In this document: positions 17,519 through 27,778 of the stretch, piece by piece | Numbering within the stretch: the stretch's first letter is position 1 | Layout: the number at the start of each line of letters is the position of its first letter | Assembly (NCBI RefSeq): GCF_008807415.1 | Contig: NZ_CP043626.1 | Coordinates: 2,914,001 to 2,978,000, forward strand | DNA: 64,000 nt | From: Pseudomonas denitrificans (nom. rej.) | GTDB lineage: Bacteria; Pseudomonadota; Gammaproteobacteria; Pseudomonadales; Pseudomonadaceae | Direction of reading: 5' to 3' | Position numbers and translations under genes: made by a program | Notes under the pieces: model-generated | The model's database searches: none | What the model saw: only the letters and a program-made list of their open reading frames with translations | What the model was told of the DNA's origin: nothing

Positions 17519-19534
17519 TCACGTTCCTTTTCCGCGCGATAGCCGCAGGCGCCAGGGCAGCTCGCGGCGCAGGCGTGCCAGGTGCCCGCGCAGCTCGGCT
17601 GGCGACGCAGCCGCGCCGCCGTAACGCTGCTTTTCGAAGGCATCCAGGTAGCTGCGGATCGCCTGTGCATGGGCCGGCAACACTTTAATGGCACGCCGGC
17701 AGAAGTCCCTGCCGCCCTCCCCCGGCTCCCGGCGTACGCCCAGCGGCGCGAGCATCCGCTCGAAGCGCTGGAAGCTGCGCAACTGGACATCGGCGCTGCG
17801 TCGCCAGGGCTTGAACAACACCAGTGCCAGCAAGCCCAGCAACAGAGCGCCGCCGCCAACCAGCAGGGCGCCGCCCCATTGCCGGTCGAGCCCGCCGAAC
17901 CAGTTTTTCAGCATGTCGCCCTGCTGCTCGGCCTGGTAGCCCAGCACCCAGCGCTGCCAGCCGTAGTTGGCGTCGTCCCACGCCATGCGCAGCTGGTTGA
18001 GCAGCGCGAAATGGCGGTAGCGCAGGGGCGAAAACGGATCGGACTCCAGGAAGCTGCCTTCCTGGCTCAGCGCCGCCTCCAGCCCCTGCTCGATGCGTTC
18101 GGGCGCCACGGCGCCCGTCGGGTCGACCCGCGTCCAGCCCCGCCCCGCCTCCCAGTACTCGACCCAGGCATGGGCGTCGAACTGGCGGATCGCCAGGTAG
18201 TTGCCCGAGGTACTCGCCTCGCCGCCCTGGTAGCCGGTGACCACGCGGGCCGGAATACCGGCAGCGCGCAGGACGAAGGTCATGGCGCCGGCGTAGTGCT
18301 CGCAGAAGCCGGCGCGGGTGTCGAAGAGAAAGCCGTCGATGCGTTCCGGGCCGGCATCCGGCGGCCGGAGTGTGTAGCGGAACGGCTGCTCACGCAGATG
18401 CTGGAGCATCGCCTGCACCAGCGCTGCCGGCTGCGGGTAGCGTTCGCGCAGTTGCTGCGCCCAGGCGCGGGCCCGTGGGTTGCCGCCCTGTGGCAAGGCA
18501 AGGTTGATCCGTTGCGCGCGGGCGGCGTCATCCGGCTCCAACTGTGCGTCCGGCCAGGAGGTGGCACGGTACATCAGCCCCTGGCGCACCGGCAGACGTC
18601 GCTCCAGGTGGAAGTCGCTCATCATTCGCGCATCGCCCAGGCTGGTCTGCGCCACGTCGAGGGCGAACAGCCAGGGCCGGCCGTTGGGCTCCATGATTAC
18701 CTGGTACTGCAACGGCTGGCCCCGCTGCTGCCATTGCGGCGGACGATCGCCACGCTGGAACGCGGTGCTCCAGCGCACACCGTCGAAGCGCTCCAGGGTC
18801 AGCGCCCGCCAGTACAGCTGCGAACGCGGCGGCGGCTGACCGTCAAAACTCACCCGGAAAGCCAACGCGGGTGACTGGCTCAACTCAACCATGTCCCCTG
18901 GCGCCATGCTGTCGCTCAGCCCGGTCATGGCCTTGTCGCCCGGCATCGGCAGCGACCACAGCGGCCCCATCCGCGGGAACAGCAGGAACATCAGCAGCAT
19001 CAGCGGCAGCGCCTGCAACAGCAGGCCGCCGGCCAGACGCAGGGTCGGCATCGGGCGCGCGGCGAAGCTGCTCTGCTGCAGGCCGATGGCCGCCGCCAAC
19101 AGGGCCAGCACCGGCAGCAGGCTGAATGCGGCAGCGATGATGTCGTCCTGGAACAGGTAGCTGGTGGTCACGGCGAAGAAGCCCAGCAGGATCAGCACCC
19201 AGGCGTCGCGGCGGGTCTTGAGCTCCACCAGCTTGACCACGAAGGCGGCGATCAGCAGCACCACGCCAGCATCCAGCCCGATCACCGAGCCACGGGAGAA
19301 CCACACTCCTACCCCGGCCGCCGCCACCAGCGCCAGCTTGGCGACGCCGCTGGGGTAGTTGGTGCGCATGCGGAACACCTGGATGCGCCAGGCCGCACAG
19401 CCCAGCCAAAGCGCGACGATCCACAGTGGCAGGTGCTCCAGGTGCGGGATGATCACCACCGCCTGGGCTACCAGCAGCCAGGTGAGCGCGACCCGTGGAA
19501 TCGGTTGGGTGGAAGCGGCGGCAGCGCTGCTCAT
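17519..19534 (-). CDS. tgpA: transglutaminase-like membrane protein TgpA
   Basis: 671 residues. Six or more N-terminal TM helices (about 15-185, DUF3488), a large periplasmic transglutaminase-like domain, a TM near 555-580 (LLVGGGALLLGLLALVLF) and a DUF4129 tail. The Cys-His-Asp triad is intact: Cys411 in AGFCEHYAGAM, His455 in DAHAWVEYW, Asp471 in RVDPTG. The homologous P. aeruginosa gene was reported essential. Start ATG 19534 overlaps the DUF58 stop by 4 bases, in a moxR-DUF58-tgpA operon. Likely acts on an envelope substrate that has not been defined. Confidence 0.93.
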   Translation of the reverse strand: MSSAAAASTQPIPRVALTWLLVAQAVVIIPHLEHLPLWIVALWLGCAAWRIQVFRMRTNYPSGVAKLALVAAAGVGVWFSRGSVIGLDAGVVLLIAAFVVKLVELKTRRDAWVLILLGFFAVTTSYLFQDDIIAAAFSLLPVLALLAAAIGLQQSSFAARPMPTLRLAGGLLLQALPLMLLMFLLFPRMGPLWSLPMPGDKAMTGLSDSMAPGDMVELSQSPALAFRVSFDGQPPPRSQLYWRALTLERFDGVRWSTAFQRGDRPPQWQQRGQPLQYQVIMEPNGRPWLFALDVAQTSLGDARMMSDFHLERRLPVRQGLMYRATSWPDAQLEPDDAARAQRINLALPQGGNPRARAWAQQLRERYPQPAALVQAMLQHLREQPFRYTLRPPDAGPERIDGFLFDTRAGFCEHYAGAMTFVLRAAGIPARVVTGYQGGEASTSGNYLAIRQFDAHAWVEYWEAGRGWTRVDPTGAVAPERIEQGLEAALSQEGSFLESDPFSPLRYRHFALLNQLRMAWDDANYGWQRWVLGYQAEQQGDMLKNWFGGLDRQWGGALLVGGGALLLGLLALVLFKPWRRSADVQLRSFQRFERMLAPLGVRREPGEGGRDFCRRAIKVLPAHAQAIRSYLDAFEKQRYGGAAASPAELRGHLARLRRELPWRLRLSRGKGT

Positions 19535-20484
19535 CGCTTCGTCCCGTGCAGCGCCAGGGCGCGAAGGCAGGCATCGCGATGGGTATCGTCCAGGCCGACC
19601 GCCAGTTGCGCATCCGGCAAGCGCAGACCGAAGGGTTGCTGGCGCAGCGACAGCTGCAGAACCCAGAAACACAGGCGTGAAAGGCGTCCCTCGGTGTCGC
19701 CGCCCAGGCTGTTGAACTCCAGCCAGACGTTGCGCCCCGCCAGCGCAGAGAAGTCCTTCACCAGCAGGCCCTGGCCGCGCGAATAGGCCTTCCAGTGCAG
19801 ACGCCGGCGCGAGTCGCCCGGCTGGTAGGGCCGCAGCCCCTGGAAATCATCGACGCCACGCCCCGTGGGACGCACACCCTCGTCGTCATTCTCAGCTGGC
19901 CCGCCTTCGAGCGGCAGGTCGCCGGGCTGCGGATGCGGGTAGACCAGCACCGACTGGTCCAGGTCGACCCAGCTCCAGGCCACCAGCAGCCCCAGCGGGA
20001 AACGGCTTTCCACGCGCAGGCGACCGGGACGCAGCCAGCCGCGTCGCTGCGCCGTCATCGTCAGCAGCACTTCTTCGGCATGCTCTGCCGTGACATCGGC
20101 AAACTGCATGCGCTCGGTTTCCCAGCCCAGGCCGATGGCCTGTCGGGCGCGCCCTTCGCCTTCCAGGCGCACGCGAAAAGCTGCCTGCTCGCCGACGAAT
20201 ACCGGCTGCGCGCCGAGCGCCGTCAGGCGCAGGCCGCCCAGGTTCCGATAGGTGTGCAGGATGGCGACGATGAACAGCGACAGCAGCAGGAAGGTCAGGC
20301 CGTAGGCCAGGCTGTTCTGGTAGTTGATGGCGGTGAGCAGCATCAGCAGCAGCGCGACGCCGAACGCCATCCCCTGCCGGGTCGGGATAATGAAGATACG
20401 CCGCTGGTTGAGCTGCAGCGATGGCGATGGCGGTATGCGCCGGGCTATCCAGCTCTGCCACAGCGGCCTGACCCTGACGAGCAT
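19531..20484 (-). CDS. DUF58 domain protein
   Basis: 317 residues from ATG 20484. Two TM helices near 35-80 (GMAFGVALLLMLLTAINY, GLTFLLLSLFIVAIL). The C-terminal DUF58 core is RGVDDFQGLRPYQPGDSRRRLHWKAYSR, the family's GxEFxxLRxYxxGDxxRxIxW pattern (here DDF for EF). DUF58 proteins pair with MoxR ATPases and often have a degenerate von Willebrand A domain. Middle gene of the operon: 10 bases after moxR, 4-base ATGA overlap with tgpA. Confidence 0.88.
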   Translation of the reverse strand: MLVRVRPLWQSWIARRIPPSPSLQLNQRRIFIIPTRQGMAFGVALLLMLLTAINYQNSLAYGLTFLLLSLFIVAILHTYRNLGGLRLTALGAQPVFVGEQAAFRVRLEGEGRARQAIGLGWETERMQFADVTAEHAEEVLLTMTAQRRGWLRPGRLRVESRFPLGLLVAWSWVDLDQSVLVYPHPQPGDLPLEGGPAENDDEGVRPTGRGVDDFQGLRPYQPGDSRRRLHWKAYSRGQGLLVKDFSALAGRNVWLEFNSLGGDTEGRLSRLCFWVLQLSLRQQPFGLRLPDAQLAVGLDDTHRDACLRALALHGTKR

Positions 20485-20494
20485 GGCATGCCCC

Positions 20495-21412
<918 letters not shown>

Positions 21413-21524
21413 CCTGACCCTCTCTTCCCCGGAAAACTCCGATCCTACTGGTCCGGAACGGAGCATCAAAGGTTTCGACACATTTAGTCCGCAATCTGTG
21501 ATGCAGAGCTGTGATCCAGAGCGC

Positions 21525-22385
21525 CTAGCGCCCCAGCAGGCGCTCCGCCAGCCAACTCGCGGCGGGGCCCAGCCGACGCTGCCGCGACCAGATCACGTCC
21601 ACCGCCACCCGGCGCGGCCAGCCGGCGACCTTCAACTCCTTCATACGCCCGCTGGCGAAGCGTCCTACCATCCAGCTGGGCAATTCGATCCAGCCAAAGC
21701 CCAATACAGCCATGTCCAGCAACAGCAGGTAGTTTGGCGCGCTCCAGCAGCGGCCGCCGAGCATCGGTGCAGCGTCATCCAGGTAGGTGTTCAGGCGCAG
21801 CGCCCGGTACGCCAGCAGGTCCTCGCGCTCTACCTGGGCGCGGCCGGCCAGCGGATGGTCGCGGCTGACGAAGAGGCCGAACTCGGCCTGTTCGCTCAGC
21901 GTCGCCGAGCTGACGTCCGGTGGGTAATCCTTCTGTGCCGCCAGCAAACCAAGGCTGGCGCGGCCCTGGACGACCAGGTCGAGTACGTCGCTGTCCTCGG
22001 CGATCAGCCATTCGAACTCCAGGTCCGGATAACGCGCATCGATCTCCGCCAGCCGGGCTTCGAATTCGGCCGACTGGTAGGTGTCCGACATCGCCAGGGT
22101 CACCCGCGACTCCAGTCCTCCGACGAGCTGATGGGCGAGTTGGCCGAGGCGGTCGTTGGCCATCAGCACCTCCTCCACCCGCCCGAGCAGCGCGTGGCCG
22201 GCCTCGGTCAGCTGCGGCTGGCGACTGCTGCGGTCGAACAGGGTCAGGCCGAGGTCGATCTCCAGGCGGGCGATGGCCTCGCTGACGGTGGACTGGCTCT
22301 TGCCCAGCTTGCGCGCGGCGGCGCTGAACGAGCCCAGGCAGGCGGCCTCGGCGAAGGCCTGCAGGGATTCGGGGGAATATTGCAT
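21525..22385 (-). CDS. LysR-family transcriptional regulator
   Basis: 286 residues from ATG 22385 (GAGG ribosome site; ATG 22403 is an alternative). Winged helix with recognition helix SQSTVSEAIARLEIDLG, then a substrate-binding domain. Divergent from the PACE efflux gene (132 bases between starts), which it most likely controls; this LysR/PACE pairing is common in Pseudomonas and Acinetobacter. Confidence 0.9.
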   Translation of the reverse strand: MQYSPESLQAFAEAACLGSFSAAARKLGKSQSTVSEAIARLEIDLGLTLFDRSSRQPQLTEAGHALLGRVEEVLMANDRLGQLAHQLVGGLESRVTLAMSDTYQSAEFEARLAEIDARYPDLEFEWLIAEDSDVLDLVVQGRASLGLLAAQKDYPPDVSSATLSEQAEFGLFVSRDHPLAGRAQVEREDLLAYRALRLNTYLDDAAPMLGGRCWSAPNYLLLLDMAVLGFGWIELPSWMVGRFASGRMKELKVAGWPRRVAVDVIWSRQRRLGPAASWLAERLLGR

Positions 22386-22517
22386 GGTGGCAGCCTCTTC
22401 CATCGGTTAAGCCGATGGTATCCAACTTAGATCCAGCCGGTCGACCGATGATAATGGCGCCGGACCGACGGAGTCGGCCTTCTCGTGAATTGAGAGCTTG
22501 ATGCCTGGAGATACCCC

Positions 22518-22967
22518 ATGACTCCCACAAAAACCCTGAAAGAGCGGATGTTCCACGCCGGCCTTTTCGAATTGCTGGCGGTCGTCATCTGCGCGCCGAC
22601 CCTGGCCTGGCTGATGGACAAACCGCTGGGCCACATGGGCGCCATGACCCTGATGTTCTCGGCCATCGCCACCGTGTGGAACATGCTGTTCAACGCCGCC
22701 TTCGACCGCGCGCAGAACCGCATGGGCTTCAGCCGTACCCTGTCGGTGCGCATTCTGCATGCCTCGCTGTTCGAACTGGGCCTGATCATCCTGCTGGTGC
22801 CGCTGGCCGCCTGGTGGCTGTCGGTGAGCCTGCTGCAGGCGTTCATCCTCGACATCGGCCTGGTGCTGTTCTTCCTGCCCTACGCGCTGGTGTTCAACTG
22901 GGTGTACGACGTACTGCGCGAGCGCTGGGTCAGACGGGCGCAGTCAACCGCCCAGGCCCACGGCTGA
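22518..22967 (+). CDS. PACE family multidrug efflux transporter
   Basis: 149 residues, four TM helices from two tandem bacterial transmembrane pair domains. Each half has the family signature: RMFHAGLFELLAVVICAP in the first and RILHASLFELGLIILLVP in the second (R-x-x-H-A-x-x-F/L-E). The Glu in the first helix (residue 18) corresponds to the proton-coupling residue of AceI. Probably exports chlorhexidine/short diamine-type cations; substrate inferred from family. Confidence 0.93.
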   Translation: MTPTKTLKERMFHAGLFELLAVVICAPTLAWLMDKPLGHMGAMTLMFSAIATVWNMLFNAAFDRAQNRMGFSRTLSVRILHASLFELGLIILLVPLAAWWLSVSLLQAFILDIGLVLFFLPYALVFNWVYDVLRERWVRRAQSTAQAHG

Positions 22968-22984
22968 ACGAAAAGCCGAAACAG

Positions 22985-23011
22985 AAAAGCCCGCATCACT
23001 GCGGGCTTTTT
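22985..23011. terminator. bidirectional rho-independent terminator
   Basis: AAAAGCCCGCA / TGCGGGCTTTT perfect stem with TCAC loop between the convergent PACE gene and pyrF; A4 and T5 tracts suit both strands. Confidence 0.93.
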
Positions 23012-23028
23012 CATGTTCGAAGAAAGCT

Positions 23029-23727
23029 TCAGGCCAGGCTGGCAGCGATCTCGGCCAGGGCCTTGGCCGGGTCGGCGGCCTGGCTGATGGGGCGACCGAT
23101 CACCAGGTAGTCGGAGCCGTTGTCCAGCGCCTGGCGCGGGGTGAGGATGCGACGCTGGTCGTCCTGGGCGCTGCCGGCCGGGCGGATGCCGGGGGTGACC
23201 AGTTGCAGCGCCGGGTGCGCGGCCTTCAGCGCGGGTGCTTCCTGAGCGGAGCACACCAGGCCGTCCATGCCGGCCTTCTGCGCCAACGCAGCCAGACGCA
23301 GCACCTGCTCCTGGGGCTCGACGTCCAGGCCGATACCGGCCAGGTCCTCGCGCTCCATGCTGGTCAGCACGGTCACACCGATCAGCAGCGGCGACGGGCC
23401 ATTGAAGGCGTCCAGGGTCTCGCGGCAGGCGCTCATCATGCGCAGGCCGCCGGAGCAGTGCACGTTGACCATCCATACGCCCATCTCGGCGGCGGCGCGC
23501 ACGGCCATCGCGGTGGTGTTGGGGATATCGTGGAATTTCAGGTCGAGGAAGACTTCGAAACCGCGGCTGTTCAGGGTCTCGACGATACCGGCGGCGCAGC
23601 TGGTGAACAGCTCCTTGCCCACCTTCACCCGGCACAGCTTCGGGTCCAGCTGGTCGGCCAGCGCCAGCGCGGCTTCGCGGGTGGGGAAATCCAGGGCGAC
23701 GATGATCGGGGTCTGGCAGGCGGACAT
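23029..23727 (-). CDS. pyrF: orotidine 5'-phosphate decarboxylase
   Basis: 232 residues from ATG 23727 (AGAGAG ribosome site). Last step of UMP synthesis. The OMPDC signature [10 protein letters not shown] (Asp-x-Lys-x-x-Asp catalytic array) is at about 60-69, with IVALDFPT at the start and VTPGIRP and DYLVIGRPI phosphate-binding motifs near the end. Length is typical. Confidence 0.96.
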   Translation of the reverse strand: MSACQTPIIVALDFPTREAALALADQLDPKLCRVKVGKELFTSCAAGIVETLNSRGFEVFLDLKFHDIPNTTAMAVRAAAEMGVWMVNVHCSGGLRMMSACRETLDAFNGPSPLLIGVTVLTSMEREDLAGIGLDVEPQEQVLRLAALAQKAGMDGLVCSAQEAPALKAAHPALQLVTPGIRPAGSAQDDQRRILTPRQALDNGSDYLVIGRPISQAADPAKALAEIAASLA

Positions 23728-23827
23728 GGGCTCTCTCGCGGGTATCGAAAAAATCGGCGCGCATTGTCGCAGAAACGCGCCGACTTCCGTAGCCCGCCCG
23801 GCAGGAATGCTGCGTCGCCGACGGCGA

Positions 23828-24751
23828 TCAGGCACTCAGCCGCTCGCGCAGGCGGCCGAGCATGCCCAGCAGGCTGCCGACTTTCTCCCGCTCGCGCTCC
23901 TCGCGCGGCACCTCGGCGATGCGCGCGACCTTCTGCTCGGGCTGCGCGCGCCACAGCAGCGCCTGCTCGGCGGCGGCCTTCAGGCCCTTCTCGAACAGTC
24001 CGCGACGGATCGGCTTGGGCAGGTAGCGGAAGATCTGCGCCTGGTTGATCAGCGCCAGCAGGTCCTGGGTGTCGCGGAACGGCGTGACGACGATGCTCAG
24101 CAGGCGCGGATGGGCCTGGGCCAGGGACTTGAGCAGCGGCGCGGTGTCTTCGCCGGCGAGCTTCAGGTCGCTGACGAGGATATCGATCGGCTCGCTATTC
24201 AGCCGCACGATGGCCTCGGCCAGGTTGCGCGCGCGGTGCAGCCGGTGGGTGCCGGCGCTGCAGAACTCACCGACGCAGGCCAGGGTTTCGGGGTCCTCGT
24301 CCAGCAGCAGCACGTTGAGCGGCGCGACCACGCGGCTGATGGCCTTGGTGTCGATGGGCTCGGCCGGCGCCTGGCGCAAGGCGATCTCGGCCGCCTGGCG
24401 CAGGGTGAAGGCCATTTCCTGCGGGTCCCAGGGCTTGGTCAGGTAGCGGAAGATGCCGCCGCTGTTGAGTGCATCCACCGCCGCGTCGAGGTCGGAGTAA
24501 CCGGTCAGCAGGATGCGCAGGGTATCCGGAGCGATCTCCTGGGCCTGGGCCAGCAGCTCGGCGCCGGTCATCTGCGGCATCCGCTGGTCGCTGACGAGGA
24601 TGTCGATGCGCTCCTCGCGCAGGCGCTGCAGGGCCTTGTGCGGGTCAGTCTCCACCTGCACGTCGTAGTGCCGGCGGAACTGCATCGCGAGGCTGCGCAG
24701 GATGCGCTCCTCGTCGTCGACGAAGAGGATGCGGACAGGCTGCTGGCTCAT
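23828..24751 (-). CDS. response regulator with two receiver domains and no output domain
   Basis: 307 residues. REC1: acidic pocket VDDEE, phospho-Asp55 (ILVSDQRMP), Thr83, Lys106 (YLTKPW). REC2: LLLDEDPE, Asp195 (ILVSDLKLA), Thr223, Lys246 (YLPKPI). Both receivers keep all key residues, so both may be phosphorylated. The last 60 residues are a charged tail with no DNA-binding, GGDEF or HD-GYP domain. The upstream histidine kinase ends 2 bases before this start, so they form an operon. Output is probably through protein contacts or phosphorelay. Confidence 0.9.
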   Translation of the reverse strand: MSQQPVRILFVDDEERILRSLAMQFRRHYDVQVETDPHKALQRLREERIDILVSDQRMPQMTGAELLAQAQEIAPDTLRILLTGYSDLDAAVDALNSGGIFRYLTKPWDPQEMAFTLRQAAEIALRQAPAEPIDTKAISRVVAPLNVLLLDEDPETLACVGEFCSAGTHRLHRARNLAEAIVRLNSEPIDILVSDLKLAGEDTAPLLKSLAQAHPRLLSIVVTPFRDTQDLLALINQAQIFRYLPKPIRRGLFEKGLKAAAEQALLWRAQPEQKVARIAEVPREEREREKVGSLLGMLGRLRERLSA

Positions 24752-24753
24752 GT

Positions 24754-26055
24754 TCAGGCGCTCCGTTTCAGTTCGCTGGCCTGCTGGATCGGCAGGCTGA
24801 TGAGGAATCGCGTGCCGCGTCCGGGTTCGGACGCCACGCGGATGCGGCCGCCATGGTCCTGGACGATCTTGTAGCTGATCGACAGGCCCAGGCCCGTGCC
24901 CTGCCCCACCGGCTTGGTGGTGAAGAAGGGATCGAAGATGCGCGCGCGCACCTCCTCGTTCATGCCCTTGCCGTTGTCCTGCACCGAGAGGTGCACATGG
25001 GTTTCGTCCGCCCAGGACTTCACCTGGATCAGGCCGAACTTCTCCATGGCCTGGGCGGCGTTGGTCAGCAGGTTGAGCAGCACCTGGTTGATCTGGCTGG
25101 CGGCGCAGGCGACCTTGGGCAGTGCGCCGAGCTGGGTGGCGACCTCGGCCTTTTCCTTGATGCTGTTGCGGGCGATCAGCAGCGCGCTGCGCACGCAGTC
25201 GTTGAGGTCGACTTCCTCGCTGCGGGCGCGGTCCAGGCGAGCGAAATCCTTCAGGCCGCCGACCAGCTCGCCGATCTGCGCAAGGCCGAAATCGGTGTCG
25301 CCGAACAGCTGGTCGAGATCACCCACCAACTGTTCCAGCGCCGCGTCGTCACGGGCCTGTTCGAAGGCGGCACGGGCGCGGGCCAGTTGCTCGGGAGCGC
25401 AGGTCGTATCGTCCAGGCACTCGTTGAGCAGGGTTTGCGCCTCGGTCAGGCCGAGCAGCGGGATCAGCAGCTCGCGCAGCAGCGCGACGTTGTTCTTCAC
25501 GTAGCCCAGCGGGGTGTTCAGCTCATGGGCGACGCCGGCGACCATCTGCCCGAGGGAGGCCATCTTCTCCGACTGCACCAGTTGCGCCTGGGATTCGCGC
25601 AGGTCCTGCAGGGTCTTGTTGAGCACACGATTGCGCTGGGCGACGCGCTGCTCCATGGCCTTGAGCAGGTCAAGCACCGTGCCGAGGCCGAGGTAGCGGC
25701 CCTGCTCGTCGATCAGCACGAAGTCCTCGGTGATCGGGTAGCTCAGTTGCGCGGTGACCTGCTGCGAGGCCTCTTCGAGGCTCAGGTCGGCGCGCACCTT
25801 CAGCGGCTGCGCGTTCATCACGTCGCTGGCCGGACGGCGCCCCCAGAGGTCGCGGCCGAAGCGCTGCATGAAGATGTCCTGCAAGCCGTTACGGCTGACC
25901 AGCCCCAGCGGCATTCCGGCGGCATCCACCACCGGCAGCGAAAGGAAGGAACGGTGCTCGGCGTCGAGGAAGCGCTCAGCCACGTCGCTGATGCTCAGTT
26001 CCGGGGCCAAGGGCGCTACCTGGCGCAACAGCTCGTGCAGGGCGCGGGTGGTCAT
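24754..26055 (-). CDS. CBS-domain sensor histidine kinase (cytoplasmic)
   Basis: 433 residues from ATG 26055. No TM helix. Two CBS motifs at about 20-135 (LPVVDAAGMPLGLVSRNGLQD; FVLIDEQGRYLGLGTVLDLLKAM) suggest adenine-nucleotide sensing. HisKA H-box GVAHELNTPLGYVKNN with phospho-acceptor His177. The four-helix region is unusually long. The ATPase domain has N-box NLLTNAAQAM, G1 DNGKGM, F-box FDPFFTTKP and G2 GQGTGLGL. Its partner is the double-receiver protein directly downstream. Signal is inferred, not shown. Confidence 0.9.
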   Translation of the reverse strand: MTTRALHELLRQVAPLAPELSISDVAERFLDAEHRSFLSLPVVDAAGMPLGLVSRNGLQDIFMQRFGRDLWGRRPASDVMNAQPLKVRADLSLEEASQQVTAQLSYPITEDFVLIDEQGRYLGLGTVLDLLKAMEQRVAQRNRVLNKTLQDLRESQAQLVQSEKMASLGQMVAGVAHELNTPLGYVKNNVALLRELLIPLLGLTEAQTLLNECLDDTTCAPEQLARARAAFEQARDDAALEQLVGDLDQLFGDTDFGLAQIGELVGGLKDFARLDRARSEEVDLNDCVRSALLIARNSIKEKAEVATQLGALPKVACAASQINQVLLNLLTNAAQAMEKFGLIQVKSWADETHVHLSVQDNGKGMNEEVRARIFDPFFTTKPVGQGTGLGLSISYKIVQDHGGRIRVASEPGRGTRFLISLPIQQASELKRSA

Positions 26056-26294
26056 CGGCGAATCTCCGGTCGCTGGGATGGGCGCCAGTAGACCAGCGGC
26101 AGATTGCCATCCTGTGACAGCCGTCGCGTGCTCGGGAAGCTTCACGGCGCGGTCATCGCACTGCAACAAGCGCCGCTGCGGCGCACCCGAACGGGACGCG
26201 CGAAACACCCTCGCACCGCTTCGAAGCAGGCGAACAGGTGGCGAATGTTCACGAAACGACGCGATCAGGCAGTTTGCGACCGGGCTCCGTGGAA

Positions 26295-26310
26295 TGGCAC
26301 GGCCACTGCA
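26295..26310 (+). promoter_or_regulatory. sigma-54 promoter of the eat-eutBC operon
   Basis: TGGCACGGCCACTGCA: the -24 GG (26296-26297) and -12 GC (26308-26309) are 10 bases apart as required, and the match to TGGCACG-N4-TTGCA has one mismatch. Predicted start near 26320, about 36 bases before the eat ATG. The 301-base gap upstream also has a GCGCCGC-T-GCGGCGC palindrome at 26170-26184, roughly 150 bases upstream of the start, where an enhancer-binding protein could sit. No other gene-like content seen in the gap. Confidence 0.8.
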
Positions 26311-26356
26311 CGACGACAGGGGTCGTGTCTTTCATCCTCTGTCCTGGAGACCTCGC

Positions 26357-27721
26357 ATGAGCACGCAACTCAAACCCACCCTGGGCACCCTGCACCTGTG
26401 GGGCATCGCCGTGGGCCTGGTGATTTCCGGTGAATATTTCGGCTGGAGCTATGGCTGGGGCGTGGCCGGCACCCTCGGCTTCCTGGTCACCACCCTGCTG
26501 GTGGCGACCATGTACACCTGCTTCATCTTCAGCTTCACCGAGCTTACCACCGCCATTCCCCATGCCGGCGGCCCCTTCGCCTACAGCCGCCGCGCCTTCG
26601 GCGAGAAAGGCGGCCTGGTGGCCGGACTGGCCACGCTGATCGAGTTCGTCTTCGCCCCGCCGGCCATCGCCATGGCCATCGGCGCCTACCTCAACGTGCA
26701 GTTCCCGTCCCTCGATCCGAAGCACGCGGCGGTCGGCGCGTACCTGATCTTCATGACCCTGAACATCCTCGGTGTCAGCATCGCCGCCACCTTCGAGCTG
26801 ATCGTCACGATCCTCGCAGTGGCCGAGTTGCTGGTGTTCATGGGCGTGGTGGCGCCGGGCTTCAGCTTCAGCAACTTCGTGCTCAATGGCTGGGCCGGCT
26901 CCGACAGCTTCGGCGGCGCGGCCATCGGCGGGATCTTCGCGGCGATCCCCTTCGCCATCTGGTTCTTCCTCGCCATCGAGGGCGCGGCGATGGCCGCCGA
27001 GGAAGCCAAGGACCCGAAACGCACCATTCCCAAGGCCTACGTCAGCGGCATCCTGACCCTGGTGGTGCTGGCCCTCGGGGTGATGCTGTTCGCCGGCGGC
27101 GCAGGCGACTGGAAGGCCCTCTCGGGGATCAACGACCCGCTGCCGCAAGCCATGAAGATGGTGGTCGGCGAGAACTCCGGCTGGCTGCACATGCTGGTGT
27201 GGATCGGCCTGTTCGGCCTGGTCGCCAGCTTCCACGGCATCATCCTGGGCTACTCGCGGCAGTTCTTCGCGCTGGCCCGCGCCGGCTACCTGCCGCGCGG
27301 CCTGGCCAGGCTGTCGCGCTTCCAGACGCCGCACCGGGCGATCATCGCCGGCGGGCTGGTGGGCATCGCGGCGATCTACAGCGATGGCCTGATCGCCCTG
27401 CAGGGCATGAGCCTGACCGCAGCGATGATCACCATGAGCGTATTCGGGGCCATCGTCATGTACATCATGAGCATGCTCAGCCTGTTCAAGCTGCGCCGCA
27501 GCGAACCGGACCTCGAACGCAGCTTCCGGGCGCCGGGCTTCCCCGTGGTGCCGGGCATCGCCCTGGCGCTGGCCGTGCTGTGCCTGGTGGCGATGATCTG
27601 GTTCAACCTGCAGATCGCCGGGATATTCCTGGCCTTCATGGCTGCCGGCTTCGTCTACTTCCAGCTCACCGCCGCCCATCGCGCCAGCGCCCCGGCGGAC
27701 GCTATGCTGACGGGAGCCTGA
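26357..27721 (+). CDS. eat: ethanolamine permease (APC superfamily)
   Basis: 454 residues, 12 TM helices, from ATG 26357 with a CTGGAG ribosome site. The N-terminus (LHLWGIAVGLVISGEYFGW) and AIPHAGGPFAYSRRAFG are typical of the Eat branch of amino acid permeases. Imports ethanolamine. The assignment is strengthened by eutB starting 57 bases downstream. The open frame upstream of 26357 overlaps the promoter and is not coding. Confidence 0.92.
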   Translation: MSTQLKPTLGTLHLWGIAVGLVISGEYFGWSYGWGVAGTLGFLVTTLLVATMYTCFIFSFTELTTAIPHAGGPFAYSRRAFGEKGGLVAGLATLIEFVFAPPAIAMAIGAYLNVQFPSLDPKHAAVGAYLIFMTLNILGVSIAATFELIVTILAVAELLVFMGVVAPGFSFSNFVLNGWAGSDSFGGAAIGGIFAAIPFAIWFFLAIEGAAMAAEEAKDPKRTIPKAYVSGILTLVVLALGVMLFAGGAGDWKALSGINDPLPQAMKMVVGENSGWLHMLVWIGLFGLVASFHGIILGYSRQFFALARAGYLPRGLARLSRFQTPHRAIIAGGLVGIAAIYSDGLIALQGMSLTAAMITMSVFGAIVMYIMSMLSLFKLRRSEPDLERSFRAPGFPVVPGIALALAVLCLVAMIWFNLQIAGIFLAFMAAGFVYFQLTAAHRASAPADAMLTGA

Positions 27722-27778
27722 CAGCCACCCACTGTGCGCCGGCTTTCGCGGCCGGCGCGCAGCCACCGGGACGTTCGC

